DNA from: Rhodoflexus caldus
GTDB lineage: Bacteria; Bacteroidota; Bacteroidia; Cytophagales; Thermoflexibacteraceae
Reading direction: 5' to 3'
Length of the DNA: 39,167 nt
Assembly: GCF_021206925.1 (NCBI RefSeq)
Contig: NZ_JAJPRF010000024.1
Span: 1-39,167, forward strand
The notes under the pieces are model-generated. The model was not told the origin of the DNA. It ran no database searches and saw nothing but the letters and a program-made list of their open reading frames with translations. Shown here one piece after another: positions 24,744 to 34,600 of this stretch; positions within the stretch are counted from its first letter, which is position 1, and every line of letters starts with the position of its first letter. Both the position numbers and the translations under genes were made by a program.

Positions 24744-25601
24744 TTACATTGACTTCCGCTTGACCCAATAGCCGAAAGCGGCAGCGGTGAAGAACATCAG
24801 CAGGCCATACAATGCGGGTGGAATGGACATGGCGGAGTCTTGTAAAACATTCAGCGCAATGTAAATGGCAAGTGTGCCGTTGTGGATACCAATTTCCATG
24901 CCGATAGCAATGGCCTGACGACGCTCTACGCGCAGCATTAGCGGAACGGTATAGCCCACGAACATGCTTAACAGATTGAAAACCAGCACAGGCAATCCAA
25001 CCTGTTGAATAAAAATCCCGAGGTTGTCCTTTTCTTTCAGCGTAGCACCGGCAATTACCAGTACCAGCAAAATGGCGGAGGCAATTTTGACGGGTTTGTC
25101 CATTTTATTGGCAAATGCAGGGGCAAATCTTCTGATAATCATGCCTATGGAAACGGGCAGCAGAACAATGGCGAATACTTCCACAATTTTACCAAACTGC
25201 ATGGGGATGGACTTTTCGGCGCCTACAAAATACAGCAGCGACAAATTGACAATGAGCGGAAGCGTAAAAAGGCTCAAAAGGCTGTTTACGGCTGTGAGTG
25301 TGATGTTGAGTGCCACATCACCATCGGAAAGGTGGCTGTACAGGTTGGCAGTAGCGCCACCGGGCGAGGCGGCCAACAGCATCAGACCGACGGCCAGCGC
25401 AGGTGCCAGCCCAAATGCAACGGCAATACCCCAACAGACAGCGGGCAGCAGAATCATTTGACAAAACAGCCCGATAAACGCCGCTTTGGGATATTTGACA
25501 ATACGTTTAAAGTCTTCAATGGTTAGTGAAAGCCCCAGCCCCAGCATGATGATGCCCAGCGCAATCGGCAGAAATACGGTCAGTAGGTTAGATTGTTGCA
25601 T
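24744..25601 (-). CDS. Bile acid:sodium symporter (BASS) family transporter
   Basis: A 285-residue inner-membrane protein with 9-10 hydrophobic segments. Family marks are ASPGGATANLYSHLSDGDVALN in the crossover region and MEIGIHNGTLAI in the second half. BASS members couple Na+ to uptake of bile acids, pantoate, pyruvate or other organic anions; the substrate cannot be told here. It follows the small membrane protein gene by 58 bp on the minus strand. Confidence 0.88.
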   Translation of the reverse strand: MQQSNLLTVFLPIALGIIMLGLGLSLTIEDFKRIVKYPKAAFIGLFCQMILLPAVCWGIAVAFGLAPALAVGLMLLAASPGGATANLYSHLSDGDVALNITLTAVNSLLSLFTLPLIVNLSLLYFVGAEKSIPMQFGKIVEVFAIVLLPVSIGMIIRRFAPAFANKMDKPVKIASAILLVLVIAGATLKEKDNLGIFIQQVGLPVLVFNLLSMFVGYTVPLMLRVERRQAIAIGMEIGIHNGTLAIYIALNVLQDSAMSIPPALYGLLMFFTAAAFGYWVKRKSM

Positions 25602-25659
25602 AACGACACAGAGTTGATTGGTAGAACGGAAATTTACTGTTTCTACCCGTCAATTCTGC

Positions 25660-26211
25660 CTACTTATTGGTGCGAATTTGCCACCACAAACCGAAAAAAC
25701 CTGCCATCAGGTAGAGCAGGGCAATGCCTACCAGCGTAAACTTGGCAGCAGCCATCCAATAGGCAAGCGGCGGCAGCCAAGCAGAGTTGCTGTCGGATAG
25801 CAATGCAATGAGTGCGGCGTTTTCTATGCCATCAAACAAGGCAGCCGGCCATTGCAGCCATGCAATTAAAAGCCCTGCTTTGCTGAAACCGTTGAAAAGC
25901 GCCCACGATTTGGCGATATACACACATGCCAGCGCGAGCGTCATGGAGTAAGCGATGAGGTAAAGAAAATCTAAACCCAGACCAAAAGCAGCGCGCATTT
26001 TGGCGGAGTAGTCCCATGAGTGCATCATCAGGCGTGCATTGGCAAAAGTTCCGGCAAACTCAAACGATAAGATGCCGGCAGGGGCGGCACTGTTGGTCAG
26101 GGGTGCATTTGCCCAAAACTGTGTTGCCATCAGCAAAAAAGTAGTCGCTGCCGCAACAGCCATCCACAATAAGTGTTGTTTGCGAGAAAGCGGAATAAAA
26201 GGGTGGTTCAT
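25660..26211 (-). CDS. Four-helix membrane protein of unknown function
   Basis: The 183-residue protein has four hydrophobic segments (about 12-32, 76-100, 108-125, 145-172). I do not recognise the family. It begins inside the last codon and stop of the sensor kinase gene (4-bp ATGA overlap, 26208-26211), so the two are translationally coupled. It might be part of the signal input or be a target of the kinase (inference). Confidence 0.75.
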   Translation of the reverse strand: MNHPFIPLSRKQHLLWMAVAAATTFLLMATQFWANAPLTNSAAPAGILSFEFAGTFANARLMMHSWDYSAKMRAAFGLGLDFLYLIAYSMTLALACVYIAKSWALFNGFSKAGLLIAWLQWPAALFDGIENAALIALLSDSNSAWLPPLAYWMAAAKFTLVGIALLYLMAGFFGLWWQIRTNK

Positions 26212-29200
26212 TGACTCACTTGTTTAATGAAAGCCGTCGGTAGTTCTTCCGTTGGCTGTTCGCCGGCTGCCAATGTTCGCAGCAGCGGCAATTCTATAAA
26301 AAACGTTGTGCCGGCAAGTGTCTGTGTTTCAAACCAAATACGCCCGCCTGCATGTTCAACGCCGCGTTTTGCCAGTGCAAGCCCGATACCCGAACCGGAA
26401 AACTTGGTGCTAAAATTAGGTAAAAAAACTTTGCCGGCGATATTATCGGGGATGCCCACGCCGTTGTCTGTTACGGAAATCAGGACGCGTTCGTTTTCTA
26501 ACCGTTGCAGTGCTACCTGAATATGGGCCTGTTTACCATGCGGAACAGCCTGTATGCCGTTGATAATCAGGTTGGTAACAATTTGCCCCATCAGTTGCCT
26601 GTCGCCATTGACAAAAAATTTGCCCGCAGGGAGTTGTAAAGTAACGTTGGCATTTTCTTCGTTGTGGTGCAGCAGGCAGGTTTGTCGGAGCAATTCGCCT
26701 ATCTCAAACTCTTCGTTTTTCGGGATGGGCATATTGGCAAACGAAGCAAAGGATGTGGCAATATCGCTCAACGTATCTACCTGACTGAGCAAGGTTTCCA
26801 ATGAGCGCCCTACCCGAGGGTTTTCGGGGGTAAGCATCCGTTGCAGGTGCTGCATGGTGAGCTTCATGGGAGTCAGCGGGTTTTTGATTTCATGGGCAAC
26901 TTGTCGTGCCATTTCGCGCCATGCCGACTCCTTCTCGCTGCGTGAAAGGGCTTCTTTGCTTTCTTCCAATTGCTTCAACATGCGGTTGTAGGCATCTACC
27001 AGCAGCCCGATTTCATCGGCGGAGGAATAGTTCAGCGGCTCATTGGGTTTGTTCAGGCTTGTGCGGCCAATGGTTTTGGTAATCATCCGCAGTGGTTCGG
27101 TCAATACGCGCGATGCCAAGTAAGAAATTACCGCCATACCCAAAAAGATGAACGTAAACACATTCATAATGCTGCTCAACACGCTGATGATGCGTTTTTC
27201 GGCATTGCGTTGCGACTCAAAAAACGGAATGCCGATGATGCCCGTAATATCGCCCGAAGCGGCAGAGCGCACCGCTACATACACCGAGCTGTAAGGCAAA
27301 CTGCCGATAACTTCGCTCAAAATGGTGCGTCCTTGCGGGTTCATGTTCAGTTCTGCCAGTGCTTGCGGGTTAATCAAGTCGGTTACAAGGCCGCTTTGGT
27401 AGCTGAAAGATTCATTGGAGGCCAGCAAGCGCCCCGAACGGCTGTACAGGTTCATGTACACGTTGGCCAGTTGGGCAATTTTGCTAACGTTATCTTCCAA
27501 ACGGTCTTTGCTCATTGCGCCTTTGTTGTAGGCTTCCATATCGGCAGCAATGCCCGCGTTGGTGCTGATGGTTACAGCCTTTTCTATGTAGGCCTCCTGT
27601 ATTTCGCGGCGGTTTTGGTTGTTCAGCAGGCTGGTAATAATTACGCTCACCACAATGAGCGGGGTAAAAAAAGCAAGGTTCAGGTAAATCTGAATGCGGG
27701 CTGTCAGGCTCATTTGGGCGCGGAGCAATTGCCACATGCCTTGCCGTAGGCCGTAGATAATCAGAATTAACAACTTGCCGCCCAGCAAGATGAGAAACAG
27801 GAATGAAAAGTTGGCAATAATGTTTTGTGCAGGGTAGATGGGCGATGAAACAATCACCTGAACGCCTTCCTTGGGCGAAAGCATCAGGTGGCGGAAATTA
27901 TTAATCGTTCTGCTTACCGGAATATTGTCGGGTTGAACGTCGGTGATTGCTAAGTCTTTCAGCAAGGCAGGCGTGTAATTGAAGTTGCTGCTGCTGTAGG
28001 TCAGTTGGCCGTTGGTAATGATGGCATAGCTCATGCCTTTTTCAATGGCATCGGGCAGTAACTCTGCTGTGCGCTGAAAACTCGGATAAGCCCCAAAAGG
28101 TGTGATGCGCTTTTGCCGCAGTTCAATCACCATACGCCCAATGCGCATATCGTTTCTCATCAGGTCGGTAAAACAGACGTACATCGGTATTTCGCCGTTC
28201 AACCTGTTGATATACAGAATGTTGGGGTGCTCCGTTTTGTATTTTTCGCGGTCAAACGCAAGCATTAGCGAGTCGTAGGTGGTGTTGTAGTTGTAAGGTT
28301 CGCCGTTGCCGTCAAAGAGTAAAACGTTGGTTTCGTAGTTGTCAAAATACTTGTCTATGTGCTGTTTTTTTATTTTTTGGATGATGATGTCCTTGCTGGA
28401 ATAGGATGTCAGCATCCGGTTGATGATGGTTTGGTCTACCTGAATTTTTTTTAGCGACTGTTGCAGAAGAAATTCGCCCAGTTTGTCATTGCCCTCTACC
28501 AGTTGAGCGGCTACCTTGTATTTGTTTTCCATGCGTATTTGCTGCTCGAACTGATAAATGGCAAATGCTCCCATCGTAGCGGTTACGGTAGCGCTCAAAC
28601 ACAGGTACAAATAAGAGAAGTAGTTAAAACTTTTCACCTTGCGGGTCAAATTGCCCATGCTGACAATCAGCAGGTAAACCGTACAAAGCATCAGCGTGTA
28701 CCACTCTATATCGGCATGGGCGATTTGCAGCAGCACCGCCGAAATTAGCCCGCCAATGACAATGGCCGCCGCCATTCGCCGACGGTCGGGCAGCATGGAA
28801 CTTGCCAGCCGCATGGAGATGTGGCTGATGAAGAAAAATACAAAACTGCTGAGCAAAAAAATCAGCAAACTGGTGATTTTCAATACGTCAAAGCTCGGTT
28901 CAAAAGTGATGTCTAACCTGATTTGGGAGTTGAAGTACAGATTGCGCAACAGCGAAAAGTGGAAAAAGAAAAAGGCATGTGAAAAAATCGCCAACAAGAT
29001 GCTGCCTACCCATGCATAGCGTGTGCGCAAAATCTGCAAATGCTGCCGTTCAATCAGTCGGGGGTAATACAGGTAGCTGTAACTGCAAATCAGAAATACG
29101 AACAGGATATTGATAAACAAATCGGCAAGTGAGCGGGAAATAACCGACGAAGCAAAACTGGAAGAACTGAACAAGGGCAGTCGGTTAAAGGCTGCGGGGT

Positions 29201-30023
29201 CGTTAGCCAGCAGCAATACGAGCCTTGCCCCTATCAAAAATGTGGCCAGCAGTATCAGGCCGTCGGAGTAGCGGGCATCTGCCAGATAGGCATTGATTTG
29301 ATGTCGCACCAACCATCCGGCCAGCAGCAAACTGCCAATAACGAGCAGCAGAATCAGGTTTTCCTCCGATAAACCGCCGCTGAAATGGTAATTATCGGGC
29401 AGGATGACCGAAAAAAGATACCGCCCGTCTTCGGCTTTGATGGCAAATCCTTCTTCCGGATTGCGCGATATGCTCACTTTTTCATCGGGAAAAATATCCG
29501 GATTGACACCCGGTTTGAGCAGCGGAGCATTTGTTTTGTAGCGAAACTCTAAGGGAATCAGGGCTGCAAAATGTACTCGGTCGCCGTTGTTTTGCCTGAC
29601 CGACTGTTTGTAGATGATAAATGTACCGCCTGCATGGCTCATGGTTTGCACGTCAAACTTGCCGTTCAGGTCTTCGCGGTTCAGCCAAAAGCGATTGTTT
29701 GTCCACAAAAGCAACTGGTTGTTCCGAAATACCAGCACGGGATACTTGCCTTTGAAGTTCAGGTCTTGAAAGCCAAGGGTGCGCCCTGCCTGTTCGGCTT
29801 GCTCAAACTGTTGGCGGATTTCATCTACCAGCAGGCGCGCCTGTGCAAGTTCGCCTGCCAAACGGCTATTGACCGACTGCAACAGAAAGTTGGTTCCGGG
29901 CAGTGGAAGCGGCAAATAGCGTTCTGCCAGCAGGAAGGCGAGCAATAACATACCCAATACCATTCCCCATCCCCAGCGGCGGGAAATCAAAAGAGAACGC
30001 AGGTATTTTATGCCGGCACTCAT
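26208..30023 (-). CDS. Large membrane sensor histidine kinase, NtrY-like
   Basis: A sensor kinase of about 1271 residues from ATG 30023 (ATG 30038 is an alternative). The N-terminal half has many membrane helices and two likely extracytoplasmic sensor regions (about 50-220 and 510-740). A further helix pair and sensor segment follow. Then come a HAMP-like linker (VLTEPLRMITKTIG), HisKA with phospho-acceptor His in VAHEIKNPLTPMK (about residue 1040), and an ATPase domain with NLIINGIQAV, DNGVGIP and GSGIGLALAKRG. The NPLTP context and HAMP/HisKA order are those of NtrY. No response regulator is adjacent. It is unusually long for the family. Confidence 0.9.
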   Translation of the reverse strand: MSAGIKYLRSLLISRRWGWGMVLGMLLLAFLLAERYLPLPLPGTNFLLQSVNSRLAGELAQARLLVDEIRQQFEQAEQAGRTLGFQDLNFKGKYPVLVFRNNQLLLWTNNRFWLNREDLNGKFDVQTMSHAGGTFIIYKQSVRQNNGDRVHFAALIPLEFRYKTNAPLLKPGVNPDIFPDEKVSISRNPEEGFAIKAEDGRYLFSVILPDNYHFSGGLSEENLILLLVIGSLLLAGWLVRHQINAYLADARYSDGLILLATFLIGARLVLLLANDPAAFNRLPLFSSSSFASSVISRSLADLFINILFVFLICSYSYLYYPRLIERQHLQILRTRYAWVGSILLAIFSHAFFFFHFSLLRNLYFNSQIRLDITFEPSFDVLKITSLLIFLLSSFVFFFISHISMRLASSMLPDRRRMAAAIVIGGLISAVLLQIAHADIEWYTLMLCTVYLLIVSMGNLTRKVKSFNYFSYLYLCLSATVTATMGAFAIYQFEQQIRMENKYKVAAQLVEGNDKLGEFLLQQSLKKIQVDQTIINRMLTSYSSKDIIIQKIKKQHIDKYFDNYETNVLLFDGNGEPYNYNTTYDSLMLAFDREKYKTEHPNILYINRLNGEIPMYVCFTDLMRNDMRIGRMVIELRQKRITPFGAYPSFQRTAELLPDAIEKGMSYAIITNGQLTYSSSNFNYTPALLKDLAITDVQPDNIPVSRTINNFRHLMLSPKEGVQVIVSSPIYPAQNIIANFSFLFLILLGGKLLILIIYGLRQGMWQLLRAQMSLTARIQIYLNLAFFTPLIVVSVIITSLLNNQNRREIQEAYIEKAVTISTNAGIAADMEAYNKGAMSKDRLEDNVSKIAQLANVYMNLYSRSGRLLASNESFSYQSGLVTDLINPQALAELNMNPQGRTILSEVIGSLPYSSVYVAVRSAASGDITGIIGIPFFESQRNAEKRIISVLSSIMNVFTFIFLGMAVISYLASRVLTEPLRMITKTIGRTSLNKPNEPLNYSSADEIGLLVDAYNRMLKQLEESKEALSRSEKESAWREMARQVAHEIKNPLTPMKLTMQHLQRMLTPENPRVGRSLETLLSQVDTLSDIATSFASFANMPIPKNEEFEIGELLRQTCLLHHNEENANVTLQLPAGKFFVNGDRQLMGQIVTNLIINGIQAVPHGKQAHIQVALQRLENERVLISVTDNGVGIPDNIAGKVFLPNFSTKFSGSGIGLALAKRGVEHAGGRIWFETQTLAGTTFFIELPLLRTLAAGEQPTEELPTAFIKQVSQ

Positions 30024-30138
30024 TTTTGCTTTTATCATTGCTGAAATTACCGTAATTTTCGCAAAAACCATGCTTGAAGCATCCGAATTGCGGCATGGTA
30101 CATATTCACTAACATCTTTACACCCTTATAACAATCCT

Positions 30139-31503
30139 ATGAAAACAATTCGCCGCAAGTTTGTTATTTCTTTCCTGATGTTGGCGCTGCTCGTGGTTTC
30201 TTCTGTGGCCGTTCAGGCGCAAAAACGCTCCGATAAGGATTTTACAAAAGCCGAAGAAGCCTTTCAGAAGCAGGATTACCCCCAGTCCATTACACTGTTC
30301 GGAAAAGTTATCAGTCGCTATCCCGACCATGTGGCGGCTTACAGGAGACGTGCAGAGGCTTTTATGGAGTTGAAAGATTATAACAGTGCTGTGGCAGATT
30401 ATACCAAAGCCATTGAAATAGCCCCCAACGATGCCGATTTGTATGCCGGCAGAGCGGCGGCGCATCGTTTGATGGGCAATTTACAGGCAGCACTGCAAGA
30501 TTTGGATGCCGCCCTTTTGCTTGACAAAAAGGAAAGCAAGAACGAAAAACTGCTGAACTACCGTGCCGAACTGAACGTGCAGTTGAAAAATTATCCGCAA
30601 GCATTGATAGACTATCAACTGCTGGCTGATTTGCAACCTAACGAAGGACGCTACATACAGTTGCGCCGCGAGATGCTCTCCAAAGTCAGCGAAGAAGACC
30701 TTGCCGGTATGATGGAACTTGGCGTACTGAACATGGCGAGTTCCGGCATGGGAGGTTTGCCAACCCCAACCGCCGATGACCAAAAAACAGCAGAAGTGCG
30801 CAAGTTTATTACTGAAACCAAATTTGCTACTTTGGAAGACGGCCGCCGCTACTACTACCAACTTTCTGCCCGCAACGATTTTCCTGTCGGAAAGAAAACC
30901 GTGCTGCTCAGCCTGCTGCGCGAGAAAATCCTGACAGACGTTTACGGCGAGCATCCTTACATGGAAGATATTGAGGCCATGAAGCGCTTGGTAGAAACCG
31001 AAAACTGGATAAATCCCGAAGGCAAAAAGCGTTATTTCCAACTCATTAACGACAGTCGCTACTGGTTTACGGGCGGCGTGCAGCGCGGTGATACTTACTA
31101 TTTCTACAAAGTGATGAAAGGCCGCTACTCGAGCAAGTACAAAATGCAGATGTTTGCGGTGGTGAACAATGCTTCTAACTTGGTGCTGAACAGTGAGGTG
31201 GTAATAGCCGAAGACAGCACCGGCACGCGCACCATTGAAATTCCCGTTGCCGAAAACAAAGGTTACATGTGGGTAACTTCTAAAACAGACAAACTCCGCG
31301 GCATTACCAACACAACCAACAGCAATTTGGAGTTTGAAGCCACAGGCAATATTGCACGTTTTAACAGCAGCGCAAAAACCATTGTGCCGCCTCAACAGTA
31401 CGATAAGTTCATCAAACCCAATGGTGCAGAGCTAAACGATGCTATTAAGGCCACGCTGAATTACCTGATTTTGGAATATCCGAAAATGTTTGTGCTGCGC
31501 TGA
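30139..31503 (+). CDS. Secreted TPR protein of unknown function
   Basis: The 454-residue protein has a signal peptide (about 1-28, SSVAVQAQ) and three to four TPRs (about 33-170, with DYPQSITLFGKVI, DYNSAVADYTKAIEIAPND and ALQDLDAAL blocks). The C-terminal 250 residues are of unknown type, Tyr/Arg-rich with beta character. ATG 30139 was chosen for the signal peptide. It is divergent from the histidine kinase; the 115-bp gap shows no clear promoter motif. A strong terminator separates it from gltB. Confidence 0.8.
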   Translation: MKTIRRKFVISFLMLALLVVSSVAVQAQKRSDKDFTKAEEAFQKQDYPQSITLFGKVISRYPDHVAAYRRRAEAFMELKDYNSAVADYTKAIEIAPNDADLYAGRAAAHRLMGNLQAALQDLDAALLLDKKESKNEKLLNYRAELNVQLKNYPQALIDYQLLADLQPNEGRYIQLRREMLSKVSEEDLAGMMELGVLNMASSGMGGLPTPTADDQKTAEVRKFITETKFATLEDGRRYYYQLSARNDFPVGKKTVLLSLLREKILTDVYGEHPYMEDIEAMKRLVETENWINPEGKKRYFQLINDSRYWFTGGVQRGDTYYFYKVMKGRYSSKYKMQMFAVVNNASNLVLNSEVVIAEDSTGTRTIEIPVAENKGYMWVTSKTDKLRGITNTTNSNLEFEATGNIARFNSSAKTIVPPQQYDKFIKPNGAELNDAIKATLNYLILEYPKMFVLR

Positions 31504-31597
31504 GTGGCGGTGGAAATGGCTGTATACAAGCCGTTGAGCAAGTGATGCAAAAGCGTAAGCAATTTTACATTTGTAAATTATTGATAATCAAGAGTTT

Positions 31598-31634
31598 AAA
31601 CCTGACGGGCTACAACCCGTCAGGTTTGTTTTTT
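31598..31634. terminator. Bidirectional terminator between convergent genes
   Basis: AAACCTGACGGG/CCCGTCAGGTTT (31598-31609, 31616-31627) pair over 12 bp with a 6-base loop, then GTTTTTT. It serves the TPR gene (+) and gltB (-). Confidence 0.92.
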
Positions 31635-31641
31635 GTGCAGT

Positions 31642-34600
31642 CTAAACGCCTACTTCTGTGGTGCTCGTTGTAGTTGCTGCGGCTGCTTTCTTCTTTTTGA
31701 GCGTATTCAGCGGTACGAGGCGCACAAAATCATGCTTGGCATGTTCCCAGTTTTGCAGGATTTTTTCTACCGTTCGGCTGCCTGTATCAATCAGGTAGTC
31801 TTGCAAAAGTTCATGGAGCTCGGCGAAATCGTCGGGTAGGGGAGCCGCCTCTGTCAGGTATTCACGGTTGATGAAGTCTTTCCTGCGGGGCTTGTAGAGG
31901 TAAATTTCTCCGCCGGTCATACCTGAACCCAGATTCTCGTCAAAATCGCCGAGGATGACTACTTTGCCGCGCGTCATGTATTCGCAGGCGTGCAGACCTA
32001 CACCTTCCACAACGGCATAGGCGCCGCTGTTGCGAACGGCAAAACGGTCGCCCGCGATGCCGTGAACGTACAGCACTCCGCCTGTGGCCCCGTAAAGCGC
32101 ACAATTACCGATGATGACGTTCTCTTCGGGGCGGAACCGCACGTGTTTCTGCGGCGTGATAATCAATTTGCCACCCGACATGGACTTGGCCACCGAGTCA
32201 TTGGCTTCTCCGTAGAGTTTTACTTCCATGCCATCGGTCATAAATACGCCAAAACCTTGCCCGGCACTGCCTTTAAAGGTGAATTTCAGCGACTTAGTAA
32301 ACGGATAGAGCGATTTATCGCGGTAGAACATTTGCCGATAGCGGTTTTCTTTGCGGGCAATTTCGCCTGCTACGGTTGCCAAAACCGCGCGGTCGGTTGC
32401 ATAGATGTCATAACTGAACTCCGCATGTCGGTTTTCGGCAATGGCAGCGCGGGTATCTTCCACAATCTGCGCATTCAGCAGGCTGACACCTTCAAAGAAT
32501 GGGTTCGGTTCGGTCTGATAGCCCGGCATGGGTTGCCCCAGCACAAAGCTCAAATCCAGATTGCGGCGATTAATCAGGTCGCGGGCGGCAGGGTTGATAT
32601 CCAACAGGTCGGTGCGTCCGATGATTTCGTTGAGCGAAGTAAAGCCCATGAACGCCAACTTGCGGCGCACATCCTCGGCGATGTATTCCAGCATTTTCAC
32701 CACGTGGTCTTTGCTGCCTTTGTATTTGGCTTTGTAAACGGGGTCGTGGGTGGTGATGCCCGCGGGGCAGGTATTTTTTTCGCAAATACGCGCCATTACG
32801 CAGCCTTCGGCTACGAGCAGCAACTTGCCGAAATTGTATTCTTCTGCGCCCATAATGGCAGCCATAACAATATCTTCGCCGGTGCTCAGGCCGCCGTCGG
32901 TGCGGAGTCGCACATGTTGGCGGAGGCCGTTTTGAAGCAGTGCCCTGTGTACTTCCACCAACCCAAACTCCCAAGGCAACCCTGCGTGTTTCATGGAACT
33001 TAGCGAAGCGGCTCCCGTTCCGCCATCGCCACCGACTACGTCAATCACATCAGCGCCTGCTTTGGCCACACCTACGGCAATCGTTCCGATGTTTGCGCCT
33101 GCCACTAATTTCACGTTTACTTTGGCTTCGGGCGAAATCTGTTTTAACTCGTAGATGAGCTGTTTGAGGTCTTCAATGCTGTAAATATCGTGCAGCGGCG
33201 GCGGCGAAATTAAATCTACGCCGGGGTTGCTGTAACGTGCGCGGGCGATGTCGGCATTTACTTTGATGCTCATCAATTGGCCGCCTTCACCGGGTTTAGC
33301 ACCTTGTGCCACCTTGATTTGCAATTCGCTGCCCGAAACCAGATACAGTGCCGTTACGCCAAAGCGCGCCGATGCCACTTGTTTGGTGGTGGCAGTAATG
33401 CCTTCGGTGAAGTAATACGGGTTTTCGCCACCTTCGCCGCTGTTGCTGCGTCCGCCTATTTCCTGCATGGCCAAAATGATATCGCGCTGCGCCTCGGCAC
33501 TGATAGCACCAAAACTCATCGCTCCCGAACCAAAACGGCGAAGAATATTACTGCGCGGCTCTACCTGCTCCACGGGCACGGGCGTTGTCGCTTTTTTGAG
33601 TGCAAACAGGTGACGAACGTTCACAGGCGCTTGGCGGATACCCATTTTGAGGTATTCATCGTAGAGTTCCATGTTGTTCAGTTCTTTGCCCGTATCGCGC
33701 ACCAATTGGTGGATAATTTTTGAGCGGGCAAAGGTCATGGAGTGTTTTTCGCCTTGTGTGCCGATGGTATCTTCCCGATAGAGGAAATTATTGACCAACT
33801 GCTGCTTTTCTTCGTATTTGCGGCAAATTTCCAGCTTGGTCAGCACCTCATCGGCAATGCCGCTGACCGTAAGACCTCCGAGCACGTTGTGTACGTGCGG
33901 GAAATAGCGCGAAGTAACTTCTTTGTTCAACCCTACAATGCTGAACAGCTTAGCGCTCTGGTAGCTGCGCAATACGGAGATGCCCATTTTGGACATAATT
34001 TTCAGCAAGCCTTCTTTCAGGGCTTTGAGTATGTTCTGCTCTTTCTCGTCGGCAGAAAGCTCTACTTTGCCGATTTTGTGTGCTGTTTCAAAACGTGCCA
34101 ATTGCAGCGCAAGGTATGGGCAAACAGCCACTGCACCAAACCCGATGAGGCAGGCCACGTGATGGGTGGTTTTAATTTCGCCCGAATCCACCACTATGGA
34201 GGCCTCGAGCCGCAGTCCGGCATCGGTAAGGGCTACAATTACGGCACGCAGCGCCAACAGGGCAGGAATGGGTGGATTTTCGTAGTCCGCGTTGCGGTCG
34301 CTGAGGATGATAACGGAAATTTCGCCGCCATTGACCGCATCCACTACGGCCTTGCCCAACTCATCCAACTTGCGTTGCATACCCACTGCACCGTTTTTGC
34401 GTTTAAAAGTCGTGTCAAATTCGGCAGCCACAGGACGATAAACGCCTTCGCGCGAATTTTTCAGTTCTCTTACAAATGCCATTTCGCCCAATGAAAGGAT
34501 GGGACTTTTCAGTTCAAAGGCAGGCGGCGGCGGAATAAGCTCCTTTTGAGCAAAAATATTAGGCTTTTTGCCTAAATAATTAATCATATCGGTTACATTT

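Noticed and set aside
31566-31573. TACATTTG just before the terminator at 31598
   Set aside because: No gene could be transcribed from it before the terminator; TAnnTTTG is expected by chance many times in 39 kb.
31990-33003. Long plus-strand frame (337 codons) opposite gltB
   Set aside because: gltB is unambiguous here; the antisense frame is Ala/His/Gln-rich without motifs.
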